Source: Toxorhynchites rutilus septentrionalis (lineage: Eukaryota > Arthropoda > Insecta > Diptera > Culicidae). Taken from it: 64,000 nucleotides of DNA. The notes beneath the pieces were generated by a model. The model was given only the letters and a program-made list of their open reading frames with translations, was not told the DNA's origin and did not search any database. A program made the position numbers and the translations under genes. Below, piece by piece: positions 1 through 11,505 of this stretch (its first letter is position 1; every line of letters starts with the position of its first letter). Location of the stretch: contig NC_073746.1 of assembly GCF_029784135.1 (NCBI RefSeq), positions 166,400,825 to 166,464,824 of the forward strand, given 5' to 3'.

Positions 1-233
1 ACTGATGCACATCAGTCTCGTAAATCCATTGCATTAATAGCTTTTACTTCGCAGTAACGTATTGAAACTCAAGATTACGGATCATATATTAATAATGAGC
101 GTTACTCTAAAGATGCACAATGAAAACGAACAAATTTCCAACACCGATATGTTTAACTTTTTTTAAATATTGAAAGGGAAAAACAGATACATGTTTTATA
201 ATAAGTACGGATCGGGACGACCGTATGAAAAAA
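1..233. other. non-coding, no gene seen
   Basis: AT-rich sequence with no supported ORF. At 203-225 it carries one unit of a GC-rich motif (core GGATCGGGACGACC) that recurs at 2225-2320, on the other side of the inserted element. This suggests the element landed inside a short repeat tract. Confidence 0.5.
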
Positions 234-2207
234 TTATAGGAGGTTGTGTCCAAGATACGACCGCATTGTTGACGTAGAACTACGCTGTTATTTTATATAT
301 GTCGCATGTTTATACCTTCGGATATTATTCTATAATGCTGTGAAATTTTAGAAACAACTGCTTAGTAGAATAATCTCTGAAATGATTTTTTCATTGTAGA
401 ATCAGTTGACGATAATTGATTGATGATTCATTCTTGCCCTCACAAAACAATCGTATGTCGCAATTTATTTCATGTCAATGCATTGAAAATTTACCTCGAA
501 GGCTATTCCGGTGGCCTTTTTCGAAATTGACATAGACTCCGCTACAGTCGATTATATACATGTTGCAGCAGCACCATTATTCCATATCTCATAACTACAT
601 CAATATATCTTTGGCACCGCATGTAAACAACAACAATGACAACACTTGCAAGTATCAAATATCATGCTACATGTTATTTAGTATTGCCTCAAAGGAATCG
701 CACCTCTAGATATCGTTCGTTCAAACTAAGCGTAAACCAAGCGCCAAACAAGCGTTCACCATAGCATGCATACAGAGCCATACATTGGTAGCTTGAAACT
801 ACTAGCAATATAAACATTTCTCATCATTCTCATCATCTCTCGCTATTCTCAAAAGAAACGCTACTGTTAATATTACTGGCCTCGAAAAGAGTTGAATTAC
901 TTTCTCATGCTCGAGAGAAGCGCAGCTGTCACCCTTAGTGGAGGAAGTTTTGCTATTGGCAAGCAAAACCTAATCACATACAAAATTCCAGAACATTTAC
1001 TTTCTTGATGACTAAACAAGAGAAATAAACTCTTTTTGTTAATAACAACCTCGAAAACAGTAGCAATGCTTCATTATGATCAATATTAGCGCAAATGCAA
1101 TCCTAGTTGAAGGCAGTTTTGCGACTGGCACGCGAACCCAAATAACTTATAACATTCCAGTAAGACAAGATGCTTGGTATTCCTAAATAATTTTTTGGTG
1201 CACAACCTTAACGTCTGCTTCGCCATAACGTCAGTTTAATGCATTGATGTATTCTCAAAGGCACCAACGAAGCCCTTATGAAGACGGAAAATAAACAATG
1301 TTAACTGCTTGGAAAAAGACTGAATTATGCCACACAGCTTGTACTATGCTGTAACACCCATCGATGCGAATTCGCTGATGAGTTTGTCGAGAGCGACCGC
1401 CTTCACCACCAGCGGGGGGAGCTTGATTTTGGTTGCTGCCTGGGCGTTTACATTTTCGACCGACGCGCCGAAATCGCCTACTTCGCTGTTGTTCGATGCG
1501 GTGTCACATTCGCGAAGGTTCGGTTCAGTGCGAGTACTATCACCCCCTGGCAATACGTTCGTTTTTTGCAGGGCTCGAGCCTGCCTTCCTCTTCTTCTTG
1601 CTCATCGCACACTACGCGGAGCGTCCAATTTACGACGCGGAAAGAAGAACACACGATACGAACAACGCGAAAAACGAACAGAAAAATCAAACTACGATTT
1701 CCAAGTTGGATTACCACTGGTGGGGTCCAATCTTAGATCGAAGCGCAGCGAAAGCAAAGTGAACTGGATTACTCAACAGTCCGATGCCGAACGAAAGTTT
1801 GCCTCAGCGAAATCCACTGTTTATACTCTAGGCAAGTATTCCCCTTCATTCTTCTTCTTTTCCTTTGTTCACGGAGACTTTAAATCCTACGATTTCCCCT
1901 CCGTTGGTCGTCGATAAGTTGCTCGTTATTGATAGCTCTGTTCGGGAAAGCACTCAAATGGACAGAACAAATGTATGGGAAAATAGAAACACTTAAAGTT
2001 TTCATAAATTTTGACCATTTACTAACCAGGGGATTCTAATGTATGGCATATTAAACAAATCTTACGGAATTTCGGATTCGTTTAGTATGTAAATCGCCAA
2101 AATACGTTTGCGGCAAAAATAGTTATTAACGTTAACTTTATTTCATAAAAACGTGACCTGTTTTCTGATTTGACACCCTTAATGAAAGACGTAGTTCTAC
2201 GTCAAAA
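234..2207 (+). mobile_element. GACGTAG-family element, copy A
   Basis: Non-autonomous element without a recognisable transposase. The left end is A/T-rich, followed by a hairpin (GGTTGTGTC, short loop, GATACGACC) and then TTGACGTAGAACTACG. The right end is AAAGACGTAGTTCTACGTC plus AAAA; GACGTAGTTCTACGTC is a perfect 16-base palindrome. The same ends and much of the interior recur at 6256-7102, 12674-13265 joined to 19574-19973, 24320-25971, 58546-59455 and, inverted, 59592-61148. This copy is about twice the length of B or F because it carries a minus-strand LINE 5' fragment near 1328-1770 and extra sequence near 560-760. A possible duplication of ATGAAAA flanks it. The superfamily is unknown. 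Confidence 0.75.
1328..1605 (-). pseudogene. LINE ORF1 N-terminal fragment carried in copy A
   Basis: On the minus strand an ATG at 1605 opens a basic N-terminus (MSKKKRKAGSSPAKNERIA) that hits a stop near 1545. A second frame continues from 1553 through an acidic stretch into KIKLPPLVVKAV and KLISEFASMGVTA. A basic leader followed by a PPIVV-like segment resembles ORF1 (gag-like, nucleic-acid binding) of Jockey-type LINEs. Upstream sequence to about 1770 is shared with copy E and looks like a LINE 5' UTR. Only the 5' end of the LINE is present, the opposite of normal 5' truncation, which suggests capture or a later 3' deletion. The clade assignment is an inference. Confidence 0.45.
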
Positions 2208-2221
2208 AATGAAAATGATAA

Positions 2222-2325
2222 GAGTGCGGATCAGGACGACCGTGCCGTGTAAGAATGGAAGTAAAATTAGCTGCGGATCGGGACGACTGCGCAGAACAAG
2301 TACGGGCTCGGGACGACCCTTTGGA
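2222..2325 (+). repeat. short GC-rich repeats, core GGATCGGGACGACC
   Basis: Three imperfect units (near 2225, 2270 and 2302) share GCGGATCGGGACGACYG-like sequence in AT-rich surroundings. A fourth unit lies at 203-225 on the other side of copy A, so copy A appears to split the tract. Confidence 0.55.
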
Positions 2326-2557
2326 GAACAGAACGTACCTCGATATTTTGTTAGTTAAACGTCATCAATTAGCTCATGCATTCCAAAGGTGGTTCAAATG
2401 TTTTATGTAAAGGAAAATACGCTGAAACGAAATCCACATGTATTTTTTTCCTCTTTTTTTATTCAATTCTTTTTTTCGAAGAAGAGAGAAGATATGTGGC
2501 ATGCCCAGTTCTGGTAACACGGGCATCGTTAGTTTAGCGACCAAGCGTGCTGAGCAC

Positions 2558-3612
2558 CAGGGTTTGCCATAATAAAATCTGTGTATTTGGTCTCAAAAAA
2601 TATTTTATCTGAGTTTTTTTTCTCAGAAAATCTGTATCAAAATCTGTATGAACCCTTTGGGTTCGTTTGTCTGCTTTCAGCCACCACAGCAAATGAGTAT
2701 ACTAATATTATAATTTATGCAACAATGTTCACACTTCTTCCAAACGAATTTTAATGTCTTGTGAACTTATTCACGAACCAAAACGAAGTGCTACTATGAA
2801 TAATAGATAACGGTACTCAGTATAAACAAAAGTTGTAATCCATGCTTGAGGAAAGGATTAATAGAAAAATCCATGTATTGCGGCACTGTGTAGATGTAAT
2901 GAGCATTGTTGTTGTATGTTTCAACAGAAAGATAAAAGGCGAAAGACGCCAAACTAATTATTTTTGTGATACATGCGAAGGATATCATACGAACAGGAAT
3001 TAGTAAATATTATTTTACAAATAAACATTAAAACAATGTTTAGTGAATACTTATCAGAAGTTTGCAAAACATAAAGAAATCTTGTTCATCTTTCATAATC
3101 TCACAAAGTTATACATCACTGCTTTTTCATGTAAAAATAATTGCGACCAGTACGAGACACATGTCGAAATTTAATACGACCGTGAAGGGTTAAATTTATA
3201 AGTTCAATCTTGAAGCATAATCTTAGCTTTAGTATCATTGATTGGCATAGTTATTATGAATTTGACAATGTTGATGGTATCCACGTAAAAAATCGTATTC
3301 ACTGTGTTTTAGTAGGAAAAAGATACACAGTATTATTTATGTGTTATTATTATGAAGCTAGCTGATGACGCAGACTTTTGCATCTTTTCGCCTTAGAATG
3401 AACATGAGAAAGCAGTACTACACGCTACATATGAATGATAAAATGACTCTCATTGAGTTGGGAAAAATATTATTGTGATCGTTATTTTGAAAAATCTGTA
3501 AATCTGTATGAAAACCAAAAAAAAACTGTAATCTGTATCTACAGATTCTTGGTTTGAAAAAGTCTGAAAAATCAGTATAAATACAGATTATTCTGAAAAT
3601 ATGATGACCCTG
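2558..3612. mobile_element. hAT-like non-autonomous element
   Basis: The terminal inverted repeats begin CAGGGTTTGCCAT on the left and end ATGATGACCCTG on the right. ATCTGTATT-rich subterminal repeats are present at both ends. The flanks are CTGAGCAC (2550-2557) and CTGGGCAC (3613-3620), an 8-base target duplication with one mismatch. Eight-base duplications and CAGGG ends fit the hAT superfamily. The interior has no transposase and only short incidental ORFs. Confidence 0.7.
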
Positions 3613-3639
3613 CTGGGCACCCGGCACATCTTCCGCCAT

Positions 3640-3945
3640 CCGCGTTGACGGCATTGAGCTTCGTATCACGGAATGGGGGAGTAGGCATGACAATATGGGT
3701 TTGCAGAAGAAATGAACACACTTTTAAAATAAAAATTATGAATGAAAATTATTTTTCCTAAATCAAATTAGTACTCTATATAAATGAAAATCACTTTTGC
3801 TTCCAAGTACTGAAAAAATATCATACAAAAATAGTCTCTGAGGATAATTTTATATAATAATTTTATATTTATAATTTAATTATAAGACTGACAACAAGTT
3901 CAATTTGGTGTGATTTAAAACGTATAAAAGTGTTTGTAGTAAGTC
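3640..3945 (+). repeat. dispersed repeat shared with 15967-16290
   Basis: It begins near CGCGTTGACGGCATTGAGC and continues through stretches such as GAATGAAAATTATTTTTCC, matching in order the interior of the TA-flanked element at 15671-16641. Similarity fades a few bases before the ATG of the RT ORF at 3949. The two copies are strongly diverged. It may be part of an older DNA transposon. Confidence 0.5.
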
Positions 3946-6135
3946 AAAATGTTGTCACGTCACGCTAACAAGACGAACTTTGAAGCAATCAAATGTAGCC
4001 TACAAGCCATAGAATGGCAAACTTTATTAAACAGCGAACGAGATGTCAACTTAACTGTACATATTCTTCACGAAATTCTGAATAACATAATATCAGAATT
4101 TGTGCCGAAGAAAAGAAGACGAAGAAATTCAACCAGCAAATATCCTATTTGGTTTAACGTTCAAATAAGAAATCTGAAGAATAAAAAACAAAAAGCACAT
4201 AAAAAATACAAAATAGACAAAAGTCATCAGAATTTGCTTGAATATCAAAATATTTCCCAAGAATTAAATTTTGCAATTAAAAGCGCACACGAAGAGTACA
4301 ATAGAAAGATCGAAACTGAAGTCTTTAATTCTTTAAAATACGTAAAGTCTAAGCTCAAAAGCAATAACTTCCCATCGCAGATGCATCTCGATGAGGATGT
4401 GAGGAATTCTTCGAACGAAATTTGTAATCTCTTTGCAAATTTCTTTCAGGAAGTATATACCACATTTTCCGAAGAAAATCGCGATCGGAACTACTTTTCA
4501 TGTTTACCGGATTATCCAAATGACATATCGGCGAACTATCTTTCAAAACAGGAAATATGCCATGCACTAAAAAAATTAGACGGAACAAAAGGACCAGGAC
4601 CTGACGGAATAGCACCTATATTCCTAAAGAACCTGGCTGAGGAACTCACCCTTCCCTTACATTGCATTTTCAATATGTCACTACAAACTGGAATATTCCC
4701 AGAAAAATGGAAACAATCTTTTTTGGTACCTATCTTTAAATCAGGCGCTAAATCTGACGTACGTAATTATCGTGGAATTGCCATTATCTCTTGCATTCCT
4801 AAACTATTCGAAGCAATAGTCAACGAAAAAGTCTTCCAACAAGTAAAGAATAGAATTACGTGTATGCAACATGGCTTCTTCAAAGGCCGTTCAACTGCAA
4901 CTAATCTGTTGGCTTTTGTGACTTTTATTTTGAATGCAATGGAAAATGGCAAACACGTAGAAACTCTTTACACTGACTTCAGTAAAGCATTTGACCGCAT
5001 CGACATTCCATTACTTCTCTTCAAATTGCAGAAAATAGGAATGGAACAAAGACTCTTAAACTGGCTCAATTCTTATCTAACAAACCGTGAACAAATTGTT
5101 CATTTTCAAAATTCTCTTTCAAATCCAGTAAAAGTCACTTCGGGAGTCCCACAAGGCTCTCATCTTGGTCCTCTTCTTTTCATTCTGTACGTTAATGACA
5201 TCTCCTTCGTTCTCAAGCGTATCAATGTACTTGTGTATGCCGACGACATGAAGCTTTTCGCGGAAATTGGAAATGAAAACAACATCGAAGCAATTCGAAA
5301 CGAAATACATGTATTCCATACTTGGTGTGATAAAAATCTACTAACACTGAATGTGAAAAAGTGCAACTCTATAACATTTAGCAGAAAAAAACATGTACCA
5401 AATATTGTAATATGTCTTGGAAATCAAAATGTAGAAAAATGTGAAATAGTTAGAGATCTAGGCGTCGTCCTGGACTGTAAACTCACATTCATAGAACACT
5501 ATAACTCTGTAATAAATAAGGCGAATAGTGTGTTAAGTTTTGTCAAACGCTTCTCACATAACTTCCAGGACCCATACACAATAAAGCTTTTATATATTAC
5601 ATATGTAAGGCGTATTCTGGAATACTGTAACATCGTTTGGAACCCGCATATGGTCGTACATGAAGAACGCATTGAGTCAGTCCAGAAACAGTTTCTTCTA
5701 TTTGCACTTCGTAAACTCAACTGGACCTCATTTCCACTTCCTTCATATGAAGCAGCTGCATGCTCATAAATATCTAAACACTAAAAGAACGCCGTAAATT
5801 TGAAATGCTTTCTTTTGGTAATGACCTAATTTCGCAACGAGTACAGTCAGCTGAATAACTAGAAAAACTAAATTTCTATGTACCTGGGCGTCAACTAAGA
5901 ACGCGAAATTTGTTTCTAACCAAAACATCCAGAACAAATTATGCAAATAACGCCCCTATCAATCGCATGATGCGTATATACAATCAGCACTGCGAAATAA
6001 TTGACACAACAATGAATAAAAAAACAGCTAAAAAGAAACATGTACCGCAAAAATAATATTTAACCTAAGAAAACATTGTAACATTAGTGTATAAGTGTGT
6101 AGTCTACATTTGTTTGACGAAATGAATAAATAAAT
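3946..6135 (+). mobile_element. CR1/T1-like LINE A, 5'-truncated
   Basis: LINE fragment holding the post-endonuclease linker, the reverse transcriptase and the C-terminal domain. No endonuclease sequence lies upstream. It ends in a short AATAAATAAATGG tail near 6125, the microsatellite-type tail common in CR1-group elements rather than a long poly(A). It adjoins the shared repeat on the left and copy B of the GACGTAG family on the right. Confidence 0.8.
3949..6056 (+). pseudogene. LINE A ORF2: reverse transcriptase without endonuclease
   Basis: An open frame of 606 codons runs from 3949 to 5769. Residues about 1-180 are a basic linker; the reverse transcriptase follows. Catalytic motifs are complete: DFSKAFDRID (motif A), SGVPQGSHLGPLLF (motif B) and YADDMKLF (motif C), then LGVVLDCKLTF and the thumb region. 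After the stop at 5769 the C-terminal domain continues in another frame to about 6054 (with YVPGRQLRTRN and RTNYANNAPINRMMRIYN), with further in-frame stops. RT would copy the element's RNA during target-primed insertion. Without endonuclease and ORF1 this copy cannot act alone. YADD followed by MKLF and the R-rich C-terminus place it near the CR1/T1/Q group. It is the longest RT frame in the window. Confidence 0.85.
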
Positions 6136-6255
6136 GGATCGTATATTTTTCGTGAAGTGACAACCACTTCTCGAGACAGTTCGTATTCCTTTATTTGTGG
6201 ACCGATATCAACCAAATTTTGTGGATTGTGTTCATCTGACAAATTTAAAAAAAAA

Positions 6256-7102
6256 GAGGGGTTGTATCCGAGATCCGACCGCTTAGGACGTAGGACTACG
6301 CAACCTTTTTTTTTTAATTTGTTGGTTTATCATTTCGGATAATATTTGCGAATACGTCGAAATTTCATAAATAACTCTTTAGTAAAAAGTTCCGGTGACC
6401 CTGGAAAGGTTTAATGGCTTGCGTGTTTTTGTAGAATCAGTTCGAGCAGCAACGATTCTATCTTGCCTTTGCGAGAACAATAGACTAATTGGTCATATGT
6501 TGCAATTTGTTTCTTGATATCAATGCACTCATTGCACTGAGTCGGATGGTTGTGTTGATTGCGATGCTAGATGCACTTAAAGTGAAATATTCGCTTGCGT
6601 TCACCGCTTGAGAGGAAACACTAAACTCAAAACGAGCAGAATAAGTGACGTTTGTTGTTTCGGGCACAGAAAGATTCTGATAATTTTCCTCAGAGTAGAT
6701 GCAATACTTATACGCTAGCGATAGCTTACTTACCAGTAAGGGTGGAGTTTAGTTTGCAGATATTCTCTTTTCGCTATTCCCCTTCGTTGTTTCTATCTCA
6801 GCGGCTGCATAAGTTGCCCGTTATTGACAGCTCTGTTCGGGAAAGCACACAAATGAGCAGAACAAATGTATGGGGAAATGGTAATGCTTCTAATTTTCAT
6901 CAATTTAAACCATATGCAGACTATGGGATTGTAATGTATATCATATAAAACAAATCTTAGAAAATATACGATTCGATTGGTATGCAAATCGTTAAAATCC
7001 GCTGGCATCAAAAATAGTTATTAACGTTAACTTTATTTCATAAAAACGTGACCTGTTTTCTGATTTGGCACCCTTTATGTAAGACGTAGTCCTACATCAA
7101 AA
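6256..7102 (+). mobile_element. GACGTAG-family element, copy B
   Basis: Short (about 850 bases) copy without the carried LINE piece. The left end has GGTTGTATC...GATCCGACC then GGACGTAGGACTACG. The right end is GACGTAGTCCTACATCAAAA. The interior shares GCTCTGTTCGGGAAAGCAC and GTTATTAACGTTAACTTTA with the other copies. It has no coding capacity. Confidence 0.75.
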
Positions 7103-7433
7103 GCTCTATTTTTGTGACGTAACAACGCTTCAGAATACATTTTTTTTCAAATGCTTGTTTCTCATAAATTACCAAATGAAATCAAGGTCTACCCACGGCT
7201 CTCCAAACAAGTATTTAATTATCCATTCAATGGTATATAGACATCGAAGTTTGGTTGAACAAGTGCAGAGATAATTCAAGAAACATAAACATAGTGAAAA
7301 CATAAAATTGTTCTGCTTAGAAAAACAACACTTATGAGATTATGCATTAATAACGCGAGAGAGAGATCGAATCATGAATCAACCATCTGCAGCTGATTCT
7401 ACAAAACCACAGCTCTTTTCAGCACTACTAATA
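7103..7433. other. AT-rich spacer, no feature
   Basis: No ORF with recognisable similarity and no repeat that I could match elsewhere in the window. Confidence 0.5.
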
Positions 7434-7555
7434 CAGGTCGGACGCGATTATTCGGAGACTCGATTATCCGAAGTCTCGATTATCCGGAGTATTTTATTTT
7501 TTTTATTTTCGGAAATTTTGAATAATTTGTATAATAATTCTATATTGAATAGCTA

Positions 7556-7910
7556 ATATGGGTATCACTAGTAGAACACAGTTATTTATGAAAAATGTAA
7601 ATCCAAAATGGCCGCCAGCGTAAGATGGTGCCATATATATTTTTTTCACAACCCCATCAATATGGGTATCAAATGAAAGTGCTTGACTAGTAGAATACAG
7701 TTATTTATGAAAAATGCAAATCTAAGATGGCGGCCACTACAAAATGGCAGATTATCTATTTTCTCAGAACCCCATCAATATGAGTATCAAATGAAAAGGC
7801 TTGACTAGTAGAACACAGTTATTTATGAAAAATGCCCAAAAATGTATCAAAAGAAAGTTCTCGACTAGTAGAACATAGCAGATAATGAAAAATCCAATTT
7901 CAAGATGGCA
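7556..7910 (+). repeat. minisatellite, about 115-130-base unit
   Basis: Three units in series contain GACTAGTAGAACACAGTTATT, TATGAAAAATGC and, with variation, AAGATGGCGGCC and ACCCCATCAATATGGGTATC. A further degenerate unit lies at 8150-8280, directly before the second CAGGTCGG end. The array is internal to the pogo-like element. Confidence 0.7.
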
Positions 7911-8282
7911 GCAGTCCCCAAACAACTTATTACTTTTTGAATGGTTTCATTCAGCTTGACCTGTTTCTATGTATGTTTGAATGTTTGTTGGGTTGTCCCA
8001 CATTAATAGAAAATTGACCCCGTTCCTGTTGATTGATTGAACTGAATTTTGGATCATACATTTAATTCTACTATCATTATAAAACTGCATATTCCATGAT
8101 CTTGAAAAAGTCAACTTGGCCGCCGCAAAAAAATGGCTGAATGGCTCGATTTAGAGAATACACTACACTATGAACAACCTAAATTCGAAAAGGTCGCCGC
8201 CACAAAATGGTCGACTATGTATTTTTTGCAATCCCCTCAATATTGGTATCAAATGAAATGATTTGACTAATAGAATACAGTA

Positions 8283-8355
8283 CAGGTCGGACTCGATTAT
8301 ATGTGATTCGATTATATACAATTTTTGACTCGATTATATTCAGTTTGGAATTTTT
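8283..8355 (+). mobile_element. solo left end of a related CAGGTCGG element
   Basis: After TA comes CAGGTCGGACTCGATTATAT, with ATTATAT where the outer element has ATTATCC. It therefore resembles the ends of the element at 63759-63967 more than its host. I could not find a matching right end, so it is a truncated nested insertion or a hybrid. Confidence 0.5.
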
Positions 8356-9150
8356 TTTTTTTATATTTCTAATATGGCTTATTTTATGAAGAAATGTAAC
8401 TTTCCAACATTAAGGTGAAGTTTAAGTGGCTATTACATGTACAGTGGGGTAAAAATCGTGATTTTTGAAGGTTTTGCTTGAATTTTGACCAGGAATTGTT
8501 GATATCGATATTGCAGCCAAATTCAGGAAGATAGAAGTTGTGCGTCAAAGAACAAATTGTGGAGCGGTTAAAGAACCTCATTTTAATTGATAGGAACAAT
8601 TTTATCCTAAAAATTTATATTAAACCAGATAAATTTTTAGGATAAAATTAATAATAACACATTAAAAATTATTAACTTTTAAGTGTTTCATTTCCAAAAT
8701 GTTATTAAAATTCACTAATTTAGTTGTTACACTACTATATCCTGTATTTCTCATATTTCAAATGAAAGCATCAGAATCGTCTTCCGTAGCGTACTTTTTA
8801 ATGTAGAGCCAGTATGAGGCAACAGAGTCCGAAACAAAAAAAAGTTCTGTAACTCTGTCATTGTTGAAATTCGAACATATGCGTAGGAGGATTTTTTTCA
8901 TCAAATATGATCGTCTATCACCTCCTGAGAGAATCTGGATAAATTATATTTTTTTTCGTGTGACGAAGATGTTTTCTGACTTTAAGAGGATGAATCAAAA
9001 ATCAAATTCCTCTTTTATTTTCAAAAAACGAAAAAAAAACATGCAAAAAAAAACAAATAAAGAAAAAAATGTTTTGACTCGATTATCCGGAGGATTCGAT
9101 TATTCTGAGTGAAAAAAAAATCAATACTCCGGATAATCGAGTCCGACCTG

Positions 9151-11505
9151 TACTATCTACTGAAGAGATATGTCAAAAATTTCAAAGCATTATTAAATAA
9201 TAACCGATGTGATGAACAGCGGATGAACCAGTTATCTGTGGTGTCTCCATTTAAAATTGCGCACGGTTTTGTGTCGCCAGAATCGAGCCATTTGTTTGTT
9301 TTATTCCGGCATAGCATCAAAATATTCTAAACACCTTGATTTGTTTTGTTTCTCTAAAAAATTGCGATTTAAATAGGTAATGACTGATTTATACGCATGA
9401 CGAGTACACTCGTCAATCACAGTTAACGGGTTAAATAACATAATTTAGTAATCCTACACAAAAAAACACATTCGCTTACATTTTTCTTTCAATTAAAATT
9501 TTTGCAAATCATTCCACTTTCAACATCCGTTACTATTTGTTCAAAAACGACAATGATCCTCAGTCAAATTTTGTGAAATCCACACATCAAAGTGTTGATC
9601 AGATGATTAGGAACGGTGGTTTTAGATATCTGTACTGAATCTGCTAAATACTTTTTTTTCCCAAGAAGGAACCTTTCCCCGTTAGAAACCAAAAGTGATT
9701 CCGATTTTACTTAGGAACCATTGTAGACGGTACGCATCCCAATGCTGAAGGAATAACGACGGTCCTTTCACCTCACAGTAAAGCGCAGCAAACGCACTAA
9801 AACTTTTCATAATTTATGGGTCTTACACTCGATTCGTTCTTCTTCGGACGGCTAAAGTATATAATGGAGGCTGCTCTTCCGCCAAATGAGACTAATAGCA
9901 TGGAGATACCATGAATCAGAGATCGTTAAAGTTGACGTGGAGTATCCAACGGGTTAATGGCACCGTGTTGAAGCTTAATCATTTATTGCCATTTTCTTTG
10001 CAACTGCGAAGTTGGTGCGAGTTGAAACGGAAACACATAACGCTTATGAAGCTTCGCCGAGAGCATCCGTATCATCCGTGCCTTTTTAAAAACTAGGTGT
10101 AGCAGACGCATTCAATTTCTCAAATTAATCCTCAAAAGCGCTTGGGAATAGAGGGAAGACATACTTTTGTTCAACGAAAATTAAAAAGCACAACTACATC
10201 AGCAATAGTTTCGACATAATGTGAACGACATTCTAGTCGACGAAAAGAGCCAAAAGCTGTGCCGCAACGGTAAAGCCACCAATTTGGTACTTCCAGGGCG
10301 GAAATGATTTGCAATTCAAAATCATACCCAGTGAATTAGTTGGAAAACTTTGTCGTTGAATGGGAGTATTCGACGTGGGACATGAATCTCGCAACAATTC
10401 CTCGAAATCATGATAGTAATATGAATAGAAGTAACAAAGACTTCAAATATAATTTAGACTACAAATTTTCTTGTACAGAAAGAGTTACAGAAGAAAAAAT
10501 ACTGATACAAATAGTACTCAATTGAGAAAGTTATTTTGTGCATTGTATCATTTTGAAATGTGGAAACGTTTCCATTTATACACAAACTATGAGAGGAGGA
10601 ATGAACAGTATTTTGGTTCTGTATCGAAATTTATTTTTGCCAAAAATGAATCATACCAAAATCGAGCGACTTGTGCATCAAGATACTGTTTATGTTTGTC
10701 TTAATATTTGCAAATATTTGCTCGATACACCCTTCAATTTGAATTCTATGCCCTGTTTGCCAAAAGTGAAAATGTCTATAAATTCGATAGTCTAAACAGC
10801 GCCAATTTAGGCGAATATAAATTTTACATCAGTACAAACATTCATCACCATATGGCTGCGAGTCACGTCGTTCCTGGTCTTGGTTGATTAAGGGACAAAT
10901 TTGTTGAAAATCATCTCCCTTCCCCAGTCCAACCATGCTGGCTCCCAGAATCCAGTGGTGAATGAAAACGTGACAAATCGTGAATTTCGTGCACCCAGAT
11001 TTGCGCTTACTTTGCAATCAGGCGCTGCACTTCAGCAAGTACACTTCGGTCTCATCTTGATGAGAGAAAGTGTACACTGTGATGCATCCATCAACATCAA
11101 CGCAAAACATCACCTTCTACACGGCACAACCAAGGAACAAGCACTTCATCCTATGCGCTGACGTTCCGCCCCCACCAAGTGAATGTGCTAGGATGAATAG
11201 CCCGTTAAAATGATTTTTGTGCTTTTCTGTAAAATCATAGCCATCAGACGAGATGGAAGGATAGAGAGTGCATTGGTCGATTGAAAGGCTTCTCGAAATA
11301 ACGGAGTCTTTTTAAGCGAAAAGTGCAATATTTTTGAAGCCGCAATTATGGTTCAAACTCGGCTAGAAGGATAACCATAAATCGATTTACTTTTCAGATC
11401 GAGTAGTGTCAAGTACTCGTCTCGAGAGGGAGTGGTTCTTAACAGTTTCTTGGAATCCGATTAGGACTAGGTATATCGTATCGATTAATACTACAAAACC
11501 CTGTA
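9151..11505. other. 2.3 kb without recognised genes
   Basis: ORFs here are all under 90 codons, overlap on both strands and show no domain I know. The stretch 10860-11165 is less AT-rich than its surroundings but has no splice-like or coding pattern that I can defend. I see no TIR pair or tandem array. Confidence 0.5.

Larger units (their letters stand above)
7434..9150. mobile_element. pogo-like non-autonomous TIR element
   Basis: It starts CAGGTCGGACGCGATTATTC and ends GATAATCGAGTCCGACCTG, flanked by TA on both sides (7432-7433 and 9151-9152). CAGG...CCTG ends with a TA duplication are typical of pogo/Tigger members of Tc1/mariner. Additional CTCGATTATCCG repeats lie just inside both ends. 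The interior holds a minisatellite (7556-7910) and a second left end at 8283. No transposase remains. Confidence 0.75.

Noticed and set aside
1327..1917. 196-codon plus-strand ORF in copy A
   Set aside because: It is antisense to the carried LINE ORF1 fragment, and the shifted frame in copy E differs. The sequence is explained by the minus-strand fragment.
234..2207. GACGTAG family as Helitron
   Set aside because: A hairpin near the end is suggestive, but the 5' TC and 3' CTRR signatures are absent, and both ends carry palindromes.
7556..7910. CRISPR-like array
   Set aside because: Repeats and spacers are not of constant size; it is a minisatellite in a eukaryotic transposon.
8861..9112. 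83-codon Lys/Phe-rich ORF
   Set aside because: A/T-run driven, inside the pogo-like element and running into its right end.
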